Shown piece after piece: positions 14,829-22,169 of a stretch of DNA of 29,576 nucleotides; positions within the stretch are counted from its first letter, which is position 1, and each line of letters starts with the position of its first letter. Made by a program: the position numbers and the translations under genes. This DNA comes from a virus. The stretch is taken from positions 1 through 29,576 of the IMG/VR virus record IMGVR_UViG_3300010153_000064. One strand, given 5' to 3'. The notes under the pieces are model-generated. The model worked only from the letters and a program-made list of their open reading frames with translations. It was not told the origin of the DNA and did no database searches.

Positions 14829-15009
14829 GAGAATCCCTCAATTTAAAAGCTATACGTTGTGAAGCTTTAGATAAATCTTTTAAAAAATATAAAGGTTGGC
14901 TATTGTCACGATGCGTAGCATAAGTATAGATAACACCATCTGGCATAATGTGCATATGAGAAGTCCAAGGTATTCCATTTTTTAAATAGTACTTTCTTGT
15001 AGTTTTCAT
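14821..15009 (-). CDS. hypothetical protein
   Basis: 62 residues, basic and rich in aromatic and His residues: MKTTRKYYLKNGIPWTSHMH, then IMPDGVIYTYATHRDNSQPL, with a helical C-terminus (KDLSKASQRIAFKLRD). No motif recognised. It overlaps both neighbours (ATGA with the upstream gene, eight bases with the downstream gene), so it belongs to a translationally coupled run of small genes. Confidence 0.65.
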   Translation of the reverse strand: MKTTRKYYLKNGIPWTSHMHIMPDGVIYTYATHRDNSQPLYFLKDLSKASQRIAFKLRDSHG

Positions 15010-15188
15010 ACTTTACTAATTTCTTTTAAGTACTTAGCAGTAAGAAACTTTTGGTTTTTCTTTTCATATTCTCTTGCATTTTTGTATGGAGTCTGACCAT
15101 AACTTTCTAATTCTGCACAGTTTCTATAATACATTCTACGTACCCAGTGCTTGTAATTAGTTTTATCTATGTGTAATTTAGTAGCCAT
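15006..15188 (-). CDS. small basic hypothetical protein
   Basis: 60 residues: MATKLHIDKTNYKHWVRRMY, then YRNCAELESYGQTPYKNARE, ending KFLTAKYLKEISKV. Strongly basic and aromatic, with no membrane segment. It overlaps the next gene by four bases (ATGA). Ribosome site AAAGGA lies about seven bases before the ATG. Function unknown. Confidence 0.65.
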   Translation of the reverse strand: MATKLHIDKTNYKHWVRRMYYRNCAELESYGQTPYKNAREYEKKNQKFLTAKYLKEISKV

Positions 15189-15197
15189 AAATATCCT

Positions 15198-15671
15198 TTA
15201 ATTTATAGTAAAGCCTCCTGAGTTACGAGCAAAGCTTGCAAATTCTAAACAATTTTCTATAGAGAAAGGAAGTTCATCATGTTTATATTCAGAGGTGTCG
15301 TTTTTGTGTTCTTCTTTTAACATAGCAAACGCTTTCTTTAACTCACCATTAAAGTAAGCCTTGTTTATTTGGTCTGCAATATAATTAGCTTTGATGGCAT
15401 TAATTTCATAGCCATCGTTATAATGTCCACGTTCGTTGTCTTCTTCAGTTAATACTTTAGAACACAATACTTCATTTATATAAGCCCACAATGGATGCCA
15501 CCACCAAATGTTATTACGAAAGTAAACACCTGGATTAAGGTTATGAAACTCGTCAACTTTTTTAAAGTATTGAGTTCTTTCTTCTTTGGAAGGTTCTTTA
15601 TCCCAATCTATAACTGGTTCTGTAGAACCTTTTTTTATTTTAGGTTTTATTCCACTTAAATCAAATCCCAT
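15198..15671 (-). CDS. phage hypothetical protein
   Basis: 157 residues. An N-terminal disordered, charged stretch precedes NPGVYFRNNIWWWHPLWAYI (about 46-65), a Trp-rich segment, then GHYNDGYEI (about 82-90) and ADQINKAYFNGELKK. The combination of a WWWxPLW segment and GHYNDG looks like a conserved phage family I have no name for; the aromatic block could be a ligand pocket rather than a membrane span because it is interrupted by Pro, His and Asn. Neighbours are small unknown genes. Ribosome site AGGAGGG upstream. Confidence 0.7.
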   Translation of the reverse strand: MGFDLSGIKPKIKKGSTEPVIDWDKEPSKEERTQYFKKVDEFHNLNPGVYFRNNIWWWHPLWAYINEVLCSKVLTEEDNERGHYNDGYEINAIKANYIADQINKAYFNGELKKAFAMLKEEHKNDTSEYKHDELPFSIENCLEFASFARNSGGFTIN

Positions 15672-15683
15672 AACTAAGCCCTC

Positions 15684-16019
15684 CTAGGCTACTAATATAT
15701 TATAAGCTTCTGGCTCGTTAAGTTTAAGCCAGTCCCATCCTTTTAACACTTCTTTGTACTGATTAAATTCTTCACCTCTTATAATAACATCCCAAACTGC
15801 AACTGCATCAGGTGGCAGCACAATTGATCTATTAGTATTAGGGTTTGTAATTGTTTTATATTCCTCACCTACTACACATACAAAAGGAACAGTGCGAGGT
15901 GGTATAGTAGGTAAAGGAATTTGTTCTTCAGCATACTCACAACCTCTCTGCTTTGCGGCACAATACTCGCAAAAATCTGGATGATGTTTAGCACAAGGCT
16001 TGTCGTACACTTTATTCAT
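15684..16019 (-). CDS. hypothetical protein with Cys/His-rich N-terminus
   Basis: 111 residues from the ATG at 16019, which has GGAG nine bases upstream; a TTG start at 16034 is less likely. Residues 8-26 hold Cys-x-x-His-His, Cys-x-x-Cys and a further Cys (CAKHHPDFCEYCAAKQRGC), which could bind a metal such as zinc. The remainder is a Pro-rich segment and a beta/alpha domain (FVCVVGEEYKTITN, AVAVWDVIIRGEEF, VLKGWDWLKLNEPE). Function unknown. It is followed by other small genes with close spacing. Confidence 0.68.
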   Translation of the reverse strand: MNKVYDKPCAKHHPDFCEYCAAKQRGCEYAEEQIPLPTIPPRTVPFVCVVGEEYKTITNPNTNRSIVLPPDAVAVWDVIIRGEEFNQYKEVLKGWDWLKLNEPEAYNILVA

Positions 16020-16024
16020 AATGT

Positions 16025-16342
16025 TTAACTCCAATCAGGATCATATTCTTCCCATTTGGCTGTAGGTCTAGACAAATTAACTTTGTAAAACTTGACCTTT
16101 TTAGATTTTATGGCTAATTTCTCGTGTTTCATAGTCTTTTTCATAATAAAAAGTACAATAGAAGCAACTAAACCACCTACCATAGCTGCAGCCATACCGC
16201 TGAAAGTACCATAGAAACTGACCATAAGCGTTATTGTAATAAGAATATCTACTACAATATCGTGACCAATTGTTTTGCGACCGCCTAGTTTAAGCGCAAG
16301 CAGCAGCAGTCCTAATGCGCTGGCTATTCCGACTAAAAGCAT
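16025..16342 (-). CDS. multi-span membrane protein
   Basis: 105 residues from the ATG at 16342, preceded by AAGGAG. Three hydrophobic segments are visible: about 2-16 (LLVGIASALGLLLLA), 28-44 (VVDILITITLMVSFYG) and 47-65 (GMAAAMVGGLVASIVLFIM). A basic cytoplasmic-type tail KKTMKHEKLAIKSKK follows and the end is acidic (EEYDPDWS). It starts inside the upstream membrane gene, overlapping it by 53 bases. Candidate roles are a holin or another inner-membrane phage protein; no diagnostic motif. Confidence 0.72.
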   Translation of the reverse strand: MLLVGIASALGLLLLALKLGGRKTIGHDIVVDILITITLMVSFYGTFSGMAAAMVGGLVASIVLFIMKKTMKHEKLAIKSKKVKFYKVNLSRPTAKWEEYDPDWS

Positions 16343-16445
16343 TATTTTTCTCCTTCCACATAAGATAAGCCATGTACCCAAATTGGATAGCTTCGATTAA
16401 GATCCACAAAGCTGTGGTCAAACTACTAATAATAGTTGCATTCAT
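16290..16445 (-). CDS. small single-span membrane protein
   Basis: 51 residues from the ATG at 16445, which has GGAG six bases upstream and overlaps the previous stop (ATGA). One hydrophobic segment (about 4-30, TIISSLTTALWILIEAIQFG onward) is followed by a basic tail (WKEKNNAFSRNSQRIRTAAA). The 3' third is also the start of the next membrane gene read in another frame, an unusually deep overlap. Function unknown; one of three consecutive small membrane proteins. Confidence 0.62.
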   Translation of the reverse strand: MNATIISSLTTALWILIEAIQFGYMAYLMWKEKNNAFSRNSQRIRTAAACA

Positions 16446-16621
16446 TTGTTGCTCCATAAAATATAAAAACAAATACCGATTAAAGAAATTACTGTAAGTA
16501 AAGTAATAGTGTGATGTAACGTAGCAACTATGCCTAATACACCAAGCATAGCAATAGCACCATATAAAATTGAATTTTTGTACTCATTTAAGAGTTGTTT
16601 ACATTTGGACAATTTCACCAT
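16442..16621 (-). CDS. small two-span membrane protein
   Basis: 59 residues from the ATG at 16621 (MVKLSKCKQLLNEYKN), with GGAG about ten bases upstream, inside the end of the VWA gene (23-base overlap). Two hydrophobic segments: about 19-34 (ILYGAIAMLGVLGIVA) and 37-56 (HTITLLTVISLIGICFYILW), with a short basic start. Two-span topology with a tiny hairpin loop is compatible with a holin, which I infer only weakly. Translationally coupled to both neighbours. Confidence 0.66.
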   Translation of the reverse strand: MVKLSKCKQLLNEYKNSILYGAIAMLGVLGIVATLHHTITLLTVISLIGICFYILWSNK

Positions 16622-17723
16622 AAGGAGCCTCCGTGGCTTCTGTTGTAACCCATAACACAGGATAATCAGGTTGTTCACCAAAATCCCATGCTTCTAGATC
16701 TGTTAGATAAACTAATGCACATACATTAGGATATTTTTTATTTACATAATCAATAGCTGGCCCAAACGCAGTACCACCACCACCACCGTATTTTACTTTA
16801 AGAGGTAAGTCCTCACGGGTGTATGTAGTATCGTCATGGACTTCAGTATCGCATTGTATAAATCGAACTAACTCAGGATTTAAGTCATGTAAGATACTGG
16901 TAATTTCACCAGTAAACTGTTCGAGATACTCACGGCATGATCCAGAAGAATCACCAACTATAGCGATCTCACCTAACGAAGGATTATATAGTGAAGGTAA
17001 GTACATACCTTGTGCAATAAACCTACGATTGGGTTTAGCCCATGAAAAGTCAGACTTGTTGTTGGCACGTAAAAATCTAGCAAGTACCATTTTCCAATCG
17101 ACTTTAGGAGCTAAAGCTTTTTCTACTAACTCTTGCATGTGTCCTGGTAATTTACCTACACCCTTAGCTACTTCAGCAGCTTGTTGTATAGCTATATTAG
17201 TATCAGCTTCAAATTTACCAGTACCTGAACCTTCGGCTAACGATTCATGGTCGATCACTCCACCGCAACCACCAGGATCAAATCCTTCTAGTAGTGCTAC
17301 ACCAGATATAGGATCATCACCTAGATCTTTAGGCAGTTTGTTATACACATCTTCGGTGCTATGATCTTCGTATTGTTCATCATATAGCTCACCATGCGGT
17401 AGTATAAGACCACACTTTCTGAGAGCTAAGTTGATGACATAATCACCGGCAATGTTCCACCGTTTGGGATCGCGTTCCATACGGCGTAACATATGCAGTA
17501 GCACAACATGCATTACTTCGTGAGCTATAAGCCCAACACGTTGTGCTTCGGTAAGTTTAAGAAACCATTTAGGATTAAACTTAATGTACTGCCCGTTAGT
17601 ACAGGCAGTTTCAATAGTCTCATCTTCAATAGGTGTCAAACGTAACGCTAGAGTACCAAAGAAAGGCTGATCTAAAATTAGACGAGCACGAGCTTTGGTA
17701 TAAGCTTGCATTGCTTCGGACAT
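16599..17723 (-). CDS. metallopeptidase-like/VWA-domain protein (DUF2201 type)
   Basis: 374 residues with two modules. The N-terminal module has an intact zinc-peptidase motif HEVMH (68-72) followed by WNIAGDYVINLAL, the usual downstream Asp. The C-terminal module is von Willebrand A-like, with the MIDAS sequence DSSGS (258-262), GGGGGT (313-318) and YLTDLEAWD (339-347). Bacterial proteins of this plan (DUF2201) pair with MoxR-type AAA+ ATPases; such a gene lies at 18586-19602 with one gene in between. The pair may act as a chaperone/remodelling machine on a metal-dependent complex (inference). Ends inside a cluster of small membrane genes. Confidence 0.88.
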   Translation of the reverse strand: MSEAMQAYTKARARLILDQPFFGTLALRLTPIEDETIETACTNGQYIKFNPKWFLKLTEAQRVGLIAHEVMHVVLLHMLRRMERDPKRWNIAGDYVINLALRKCGLILPHGELYDEQYEDHSTEDVYNKLPKDLGDDPISGVALLEGFDPGGCGGVIDHESLAEGSGTGKFEADTNIAIQQAAEVAKGVGKLPGHMQELVEKALAPKVDWKMVLARFLRANNKSDFSWAKPNRRFIAQGMYLPSLYNPSLGEIAIVGDSSGSCREYLEQFTGEITSILHDLNPELVRFIQCDTEVHDDTTYTREDLPLKVKYGGGGGTAFGPAIDYVNKKYPNVCALVYLTDLEAWDFGEQPDYPVLWVTTEATEAPYGEIVQM

Positions 17724-18574
17724 TAATTATCTCCTAATAAGGAAGAAGTAAGAATAGTATTATTAAGATTAGCAGCTGATACAGCTTCATCAGCAGCAAG
17801 TTTTAATTTTTGTTGTTTACGTTTACGTTGTTGCTTTTCGTTGACTTTAGCCATATGGTTTGAAGTAACAAGCTTACTGATACCAGGCCAAGCTTTTAGT
17901 GCTTGGTTAAGTGTAGTAAATTGAGTTAACAAATCTTCTAACTTGCATATTTCATATTCTCTTTGTAGTTTAGCTTTTTTGTATTCTAAATCCAAAGCAG
18001 TAATATTAGATAATGTAGTGGAAGCAGCAACTTCAGAAGAAGTAAAATATAACTCTAAGGGACTAGGGTCATAGCTATTGTAATGACATGGCACTACAAC
18101 TTCTTTAGATAAAGGAATACTTATTTTTCGATAATCAGTATCTTTTATAGCTATTGCAACTGGACCATCTGCTCTAGCAGCATTCCTAGTACGTAGCATG
18201 TCAACTGTTTGAGTATGATCTCCAGTATCAACTGCATACCAAGCACATTCTGATAAAGGTAAATTTATCCAAAGTTTTGTAGTATGAGAAAAATATTCTT
18301 TAGGATATTTTTGACCAGAACGTACACAACCTCCTTCAGGGTTGATTTTGTTTTCTAGTTTTATATTATTATATAATGGATCTGATATATAAGTTTCAGT
18401 ATGTGCTAATAATGGAAACATATATTGGTCATATAGTTTGTCACCATCAGTTGCATCATACGCAGGACCATTATAACCAGCATTATTTAAAACTGGACTA
18501 GTGCGTTTATAGGCACTTTTATACTCATTTACAATATGAGATTGTAGAGCCATAGACATTCTAACTGTAGACAT
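17723..18574 (-). CDS. hypothetical protein between MoxR and VWA genes
   Basis: 283 residues. The front has aromatic-rich, mixed alpha/beta sequence (KLWINLPLSECAWYAVDTGD about 109-128; ISIPLSKEVVVPCHYNSYDP about 161-180). A long coiled coil follows (about 196-225, LEYKKAKLQREYEICKLEDL), then FTTLNQALKAWPGISKLV and a basic Lys/Gln/Arg-rich, Ala-rich tail. The coiled coil plus the LxxAWPGI end recalls uncharacterised proteins of large phages, but I cannot name the family. It shares a base with the VWA start (TAATG) and lies 11 bases after MoxR, so it is likely the third partner of that system. Confidence 0.65.
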   Translation of the reverse strand: MSTVRMSMALQSHIVNEYKSAYKRTSPVLNNAGYNGPAYDATDGDKLYDQYMFPLLAHTETYISDPLYNNIKLENKINPEGGCVRSGQKYPKEYFSHTTKLWINLPLSECAWYAVDTGDHTQTVDMLRTRNAARADGPVAIAIKDTDYRKISIPLSKEVVVPCHYNSYDPSPLELYFTSSEVAASTTLSNITALDLEYKKAKLQREYEICKLEDLLTQFTTLNQALKAWPGISKLVTSNHMAKVNEKQQRKRKQQKLKLAADEAVSAANLNNTILTSSLLGDN

Positions 18575-18585
18575 TGCATTCTCCT

Positions 18586-19602
18586 CTATAGAATTACATT
18601 AGAATTTTTAGACACCCACGATGTAATCGCGGCATTATTTAGAAGTGTTGAATCAACACCTAACGAACTTTTGATACCAACAACTTGAAACTCGACTGGT
18701 AATTTCTCAATTACTTTTACGATATTAGTTATTTTAGTATCACAGGCTTGAGCAGCCAGAGCACCTGTAAGTGCATACAGTACCGCTGGATTGTCGTCCT
18801 TTTTGTAGGTACTTGGGTTAGCAATCAACTCATCTATATCAGGCAATGATGTACAGATTTGTCTGAAAGCCATATATTCCCCAGCAGGCCCATCACCGAC
18901 AAGTGATGAAACTCCATAAAAGAGTCGGTCTTCGTCAACTTTTGGTAATTTCAACCGTTTGTCTACGAATGACCAGCTACGAGGAGTTGGGAAAGCATAA
19001 CTCTCTGGATTGAAGTCATACAATAAGCCAGGACGATATCGTAAGAACGAAATCAAAGTCGAGTCTATATTGTTGGCATTAGCCCATGTGCACCAGTCCT
19101 CGAGGCTAGCTTCGAGTTCATAGTGGGCAAGTCTATTTCTTACAGGTGATGGCATTTGATAAACTGCAGCGGCATCAGTAAGTCTGTTACCAGCGGCAAT
19201 CATAGACCACCCATCAGGAATGCGGTAATTACCGACTTGACGGGTGAGTAGTAGTTGAAGGAACGCATTTTGTGTAGCCGGCGGTGCAGTTGGTAATTCA
19301 TCAATCATAAATATACCGCGTTTACCATCGCGTTCAGCAATTGGAAATATGTCAGGCACAGCCCAACGTGTAAAACGTTTGTTAGTTCCTGTTTGCTGAG
19401 CCACGTACGGTACACCACGTACGTCAACAGGATCGAATAAGTTAGCACGAAAATCTAACAAAGTTATGTTACGTTCCGCAGCACATTGTTGTGGTATTTC
19501 TGACTTACCAATGCCGGGTCCGCCCCATATCATAGTGTTAAGATTTGCTAACATATTGTCGAATATTTCAGCAACTAGTTTTGAAGGTCGAATTGCGTGC
19601 AT
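18586..19602 (-). CDS. MoxR-type AAA+ ATPase
   Basis: 338 residues. Walker A WGGPGIGKSE (26-35), a loop ANLFDPVDVRGVPYV typical of the MoxR/dynein-related branch (53-67), Walker B FMIDELPTAP (98-107), AAGNR as sensor 1 (136-140) and SPVRNRLAH with the arginine finger (152-160). Such ATPases remodel partner complexes and normally work with a VWA-domain protein, here encoded two genes downstream. Cytoplasmic. It starts 14 bases after the small gene at 19617-19832, in the same transcript. A good ribosome site (GAGGAG) is placed about eleven bases upstream. Confidence 0.92.
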   Translation of the reverse strand: MHAIRPSKLVAEIFDNMLANLNTMIWGGPGIGKSEIPQQCAAERNITLLDFRANLFDPVDVRGVPYVAQQTGTNKRFTRWAVPDIFPIAERDGKRGIFMIDELPTAPPATQNAFLQLLLTRQVGNYRIPDGWSMIAAGNRLTDAAAVYQMPSPVRNRLAHYELEASLEDWCTWANANNIDSTLISFLRYRPGLLYDFNPESYAFPTPRSWSFVDKRLKLPKVDEDRLFYGVSSLVGDGPAGEYMAFRQICTSLPDIDELIANPSTYKKDDNPAVLYALTGALAAQACDTKITNIVKVIEKLPVEFQVVGIKSSLGVDSTLLNNAAITSWVSKNSNVIL

Positions 19603-19616
19603 AATAATTTACTCCT

Positions 19617-19832
19617 CTAAGTAGATGGCACAGGTTCGATATCGCGGATTTTGATAATCCTTGATCGTAGTTCTTGGTTAAATTGTTCAATGGCTAATTT
19701 TTCATAGTCAATGTGTTTTTGTATTGGATAAGGTGCTCTAAACTCTATCTCAATAGATTGTTCTGGTTTGCTAGCATGATAAAACATGGCACGAAACCAA
19801 AGGTTCCTGTATTTAGGAATAGTAGTCTTCAT
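19617..19832 (-). CDS. hypothetical protein leading the MoxR-VWA transcript
   Basis: 71 residues: MKTTIPKYRNLWFRAMFYHA at the start, then IEIEFRAPYPIQKHIDYEKL and a helix AIEQFNQELRSRIIKIRDIE. Basic, no signal or membrane span. AGGAG lies seven bases before the ATG. It follows a terminator and a probable promoter, so it is likely the first gene of the transcript that continues through MoxR and VWA. Function unknown. Confidence 0.72.
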   Translation of the reverse strand: MKTTIPKYRNLWFRAMFYHASKPEQSIEIEFRAPYPIQKHIDYEKLAIEQFNQELRSRIIKIRDIEPVPST

Positions 19833-19874
19833 AAATAACTCCTCATAGAAAAGACATAAAATTAACTGGCTAGA

Positions 19875-19903
19875 TATATATTAAGCACACTAGGACTCTT
19901 TAA
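19875..19903 (-). promoter_or_regulatory. possible sigma70 promoter for the MoxR-VWA transcript
   Basis: On the minus strand TTAAAG (19903-19898) and TATATA (19880-19875) are 17 bases apart, about 45 bases before the ATG at 19832. The match is modest (three and four of six), but it sits right behind a strong terminator, where a new promoter is expected. Confidence 0.4.
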
Positions 19904-19931
19904 CTTAAACGAAGGGACACTAGCTTGGCAT

Positions 19932-19966
19932 AAAAAAACCCTCTACCAGACTAAGCTAGTAGAGGG
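19932..19966 (-). terminator. rho-independent terminator between early and MoxR blocks
   Basis: Read on the minus strand, CCCTCTAC pairs perfectly with GTAGAGGG around a 12-base loop and is followed by seven T. It lies 70 bases after the stop of the 251-residue gene at 20037 and ends the transcript coming from the 20.8-23.5 kb region. Confidence 0.9.
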
Positions 19967-20036
19967 TTAAGTTGAGCAGTTTTTGTGATACACACCAAGG
20001 AAGTAATGTGCACGTCATACTCAGGACTTCTATAAA

Positions 20037-20792
20037 CTATGCAGACATAGCCATCTTCTTGCAATGTTCTGCTGTTTGAACATTCATGGAACTGTTAGTT
20101 TTGCCAGTTGTATCGGCATGTTGGTTGTAGTTCCATTCTGCTAAACGTTGCAGTCTACGTTCAACCTCGTTCTGGACACGGTCACGATTTAGTGAAGTGC
20201 TCTTCAGACCGAACTTGTCATCTATTGCTTCAATAGAATCACGACATAGTCTAAACTTACGACCCAATTGGAACATCTTAGCTTCACGCTCGACAAGCCA
20301 ATTAGGAACTTCTTCCGTCATAGTAAGAGACGATATAGAATCACTATACTCATAACATATACTGATGAACTCAGCGCAAGTACGAGTACAATGTTGTAAG
20401 AACGAAATACCAGTTGATTGCGGATCAACTTCTAGCAATGGCATCAAACCTTTTGCTATGTCTTGAATCTGCAATTGGTAGTACTCTTTCTCTTGGTCAG
20501 AATCACCTTCGCAAGCATCAAAGTTCATCTCTGATTTTGCTTTGTCATCATAAACCTTCATGATGCCAGCAACTACAGTAGGACTAAACGTTGGCTTACC
20601 ATCAGCATCGAGCATATACTTCTTAAAGAAGAAGTCAGGCAAGGCAACATCTGGTTTAGCTTCACGTGCTTCAACACCTTCTGGATCAGCATTTGTATCT
20701 GGTATATATGCTGTTTCTGGTGTTTCGTTAGTAGCTACTAACTCGGGGCCAATTTCTTGGTCGTTGGGATCAAAAATATCAACTTTTGACAT
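20037..20792 (-). CDS. acidic hypothetical protein with early-type leader
   Basis: 251 residues. An acidic, probably disordered N-terminus (about 1-50, FDPNDQEIGPELVATNETPE) is followed by a mostly helical domain with FFFKKYMLDADGKPTFSP, CTRTCAEFISICYEYSDSIS and LGRKFRLCRDSIEAIDDKFG, five Cys in all. No known motif. It is preceded by a copy of the repeated hairpin/AT-block element (20813-20863) and by AAGGAG, and followed by a strong terminator, so it may be a separately regulated unit. Function unknown; a host-takeover or virion-maturation role cannot be told apart from sequence. Confidence 0.75.
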   Translation of the reverse strand: MSKVDIFDPNDQEIGPELVATNETPETAYIPDTNADPEGVEAREAKPDVALPDFFFKKYMLDADGKPTFSPTVVAGIMKVYDDKAKSEMNFDACEGDSDQEKEYYQLQIQDIAKGLMPLLEVDPQSTGISFLQHCTRTCAEFISICYEYSDSISSLTMTEEVPNWLVEREAKMFQLGRKFRLCRDSIEAIDDKFGLKSTSLNRDRVQNEVERRLQRLAEWNYNQHADTTGKTNSSMNVQTAEHCKKMAMSA

Positions 20793-20812
20793 AAGTGTTA
20801 CTCCTTGTAACG

Positions 20813-20863
20813 TTGGTTATAAAAATAAAACATTTAAAATAATATTCGCGAATCTTGTTCGCG
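20813..20863 (-). promoter_or_regulatory. repeated leader/promoter element, copy 1
   Basis: On the minus strand a hairpin CGCGAA-CAAGA-TTCGCG (20863-20847) is followed by AATATTATTTTAAATGTTTT, then TATAACCAA and the ribosome site of the 251-residue gene. The element begins right at the stop of the upstream gene. Stem bases differ from the other three copies but stay paired, while the loop and AT block are kept, which points to selection on structure. Confidence 0.65.
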
Positions 20864-21094
20864 TTATTCATCGTGAGTAGGATAGTCCATAGCACGATCT
20901 AAAGGACTAAGTTCCATTTCATCTTCTTCGTTTTGAAGGCGTTGTTGTTCACCTTCCTTAAGAAGAGTATTAATTTCATCTAGCTCTGCACGCAATTCTT
21001 CAGCGGTCATGTTGTCTAGCTCATGGAAATATCCAAATAAGCACACTCCAAAACCTGTTAAGAATCCTATTAATAGAAATAATATTTCACTCAT
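20864..21094 (-). CDS. small membrane-anchored acidic protein
   Basis: 76 residues from the ATG at 21094, which has GGAG eight bases upstream; a TTG further upstream is less likely. One N-terminal hydrophobic segment (about 4-24, ILFLLIGFLTGFGVCLFGYF) anchors an acidic coiled-coil-like tail (MTAEELRAELDEINTLLKEG). Its start overlaps the stop of the gene before it by eight bases (ATGAGTGA). It resembles a small phage membrane protein with spanin- or anchor-like topology, but no lipobox is present. Function unknown. Confidence 0.72.
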   Translation of the reverse strand: MSEILFLLIGFLTGFGVCLFGYFHELDNMTAEELRAELDEINTLLKEGEQQRLQNEEDEMELSPLDRAMDYPTHDE

Positions 21095-21239
21095 TGGAAT
21101 CTCCAACTATTTGAATAATGTTTCCCTCGAATAATTGCTTTTCAAAAGACTTCGGTAGATCCATTCCTGCAACTACATCAAAGTACTGGCACATTATGTC
21201 CTTAAACTTGTCGTACTCGGCTTGTGTTACTTTAACCAT
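21087..21239 (-). CDS. small hypothetical protein
   Basis: 50 residues: MVKVTQAEYDKFKDIMCQYF then DVVAGMDLPKSFEKQLFEGN and an acidic end. Looks like a helical pair. AAGGAG lies just upstream of the ATG, and it overlaps the following membrane-protein gene by eight bases and follows the previous stop by one base, so coding is well supported by context. Function unknown. Confidence 0.68.
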   Translation of the reverse strand: MVKVTQAEYDKFKDIMCQYFDVVAGMDLPKSFEKQLFEGNIIQIVGDSNE

Positions 21240-21240
21240 A

Positions 21241-21417
21241 TCAATTCTCCTTGTGAGAATAAGATTTAAGATCTAGAATTACATCACCATCAGCTCGCAG
21301 CGAATTGCCACGAACTGTGATGATAACTCTAGGTTCAATTTCTGATGCTGTAGCTAAGCCATCGGCTACACCGTTATCAACTTTTAAGTTGAAATCTAGC
21401 TCTTCTGGTTGTGTCAT
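21241..21417 (-). CDS. small hypothetical protein
   Basis: 58 residues from the ATG at 21417, preceded by GAGGAG nine bases upstream; an ATG at 21441 would add eight residues but lies before that ribosome site. MTQPEELDFNLKVDNGVADG and VIITVRGNSLRADGDVILDL suggest a small beta-sheet domain. No motif recognised. Part of the early-type run of short genes between the SLOG protein and the membrane protein. Confidence 0.68.
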   Translation of the reverse strand: MTQPEELDFNLKVDNGVADGLATASEIEPRVIITVRGNSLRADGDVILDLKSYSHKEN

Positions 21418-21453
21418 AATATACTCCTCAGTAATTGACATTATAGTATAAAT

Positions 21454-21912
21454 TTATATGAGCTGAGCTTGAACCCAAGTCTCATCTTGATCTTGTTGAT
21501 AAGCCCAATGCTCTTGTTGTAACTGATGCTCTGCCTGTGCAATAGTATCCATAGTGTATACTCTGGTTTCTAGCCCTTGGCGATTAGCTAAAGTAATCAT
21601 ATGGCTTGAGCCTTTACTTACACCGTCCCAAAAGACTACGCAAGCATCGGCATATTTAGCCATAGCATCATTACGTACATACCCAGCTTTACGCCCGAGC
21701 TTATTCCAATCAGGAAGAAACTGTTTGATAGGGTAGTTGTTAGCTTTAGCAAACTTTTCACCAAGCTTATCAGCACCTCTAGCACCACCAGAAACTATTT
21801 CTATGGATTTAGGATCCTGATTTTGAAATAAGAATGAAAGTTTCTTCGAGACGAAGTCAAACTGTTCTGAAGAACTAACACCACGTGAACCTGCAATAAT
21901 AACTTTAAACAT
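21454..21912 (-). CDS. SLOG/DUF2493-type nucleotide-binding protein
   Basis: 152 residues from the ATG at 21912 (MFKVIIAGSRGVSS), which follows a ribosome site and a repeated leader element; a longer in-frame start lacks support. Rossmann-like motifs: IIAGSRG (5-11), VSGGARGADKLGEKFAK (about 41-57), LPDWNKLGRKAGYVRNDAM (about 66-84) and ACVVFWDGVSKGSSHMI (about 89-105). This is the DUF2493/YspA branch of the SLOG superfamily, predicted to bind or hydrolyse nucleotide-derived ligands. A role in NAD or nucleotide signalling during infection is inference. The C-terminus is Gln-rich (QAEHQLQQEHWAYQQDQDE). Confidence 0.86.
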   Translation of the reverse strand: MFKVIIAGSRGVSSSEQFDFVSKKLSFLFQNQDPKSIEIVSGGARGADKLGEKFAKANNYPIKQFLPDWNKLGRKAGYVRNDAMAKYADACVVFWDGVSKGSSHMITLANRQGLETRVYTMDTIAQAEHQLQQEHWAYQQDQDETWVQAQLI

Positions 21913-21928
21913 AACTTTTACCTTGTAG

Positions 21929-21971
21929 TTGATTAAAAACACTTGAAATAATATTTACGAGCTTGCTCGTG
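21929..21971 (-). promoter_or_regulatory. repeated leader/promoter element, copy 2
   Basis: Minus strand: CACGAG-CAAG-CTCGTA hairpin (21971-21956), then AATATTATTTCAAGTGTTTT and TAATCAAC, ending about 17 bases before the ATG of the SLOG gene (21912). The hairpin overlaps the last codons of the gene upstream. The outer stem pair is a G-U here. Confidence 0.65.
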
Positions 21972-22167
21972 CATTGGTAGGATCAAATCTATCTTCTAAC
22001 CCATAAGTATCTATCGCACACTTCAACGCTTTATAGTGCGGGCTGAAGATACGAGCTTTAACATAAGAAAATATAAAACCTCGATAGTCGTTATATTGAG
22101 AAATATAAGCAGACTGCCAAGCATATAAACTTTGGTCTAAAAAACAATAATAGATTAACTTAAACAT
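21955..22167 (-). CDS. aromatic-rich hypothetical protein
   Basis: 70 residues: MFKLIYYCFLDQSLYAWQSA, then YISQYNDYRGFIFSYVKARI and FSPHYKALKCAIDTYGLEDR. Unusually rich in Tyr and Phe, with a hydrophobic N-terminus but too polar for a clear membrane span. The final codons are part of the hairpin of the next leader element. Two bases separate it from the stop of the 41-residue gene. Function unknown. Confidence 0.66.
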   Translation of the reverse strand: MFKLIYYCFLDQSLYAWQSAYISQYNDYRGFIFSYVKARIFSPHYKALKCAIDTYGLEDRFDPTNARASS

Positions 22168-22169
22168 AA

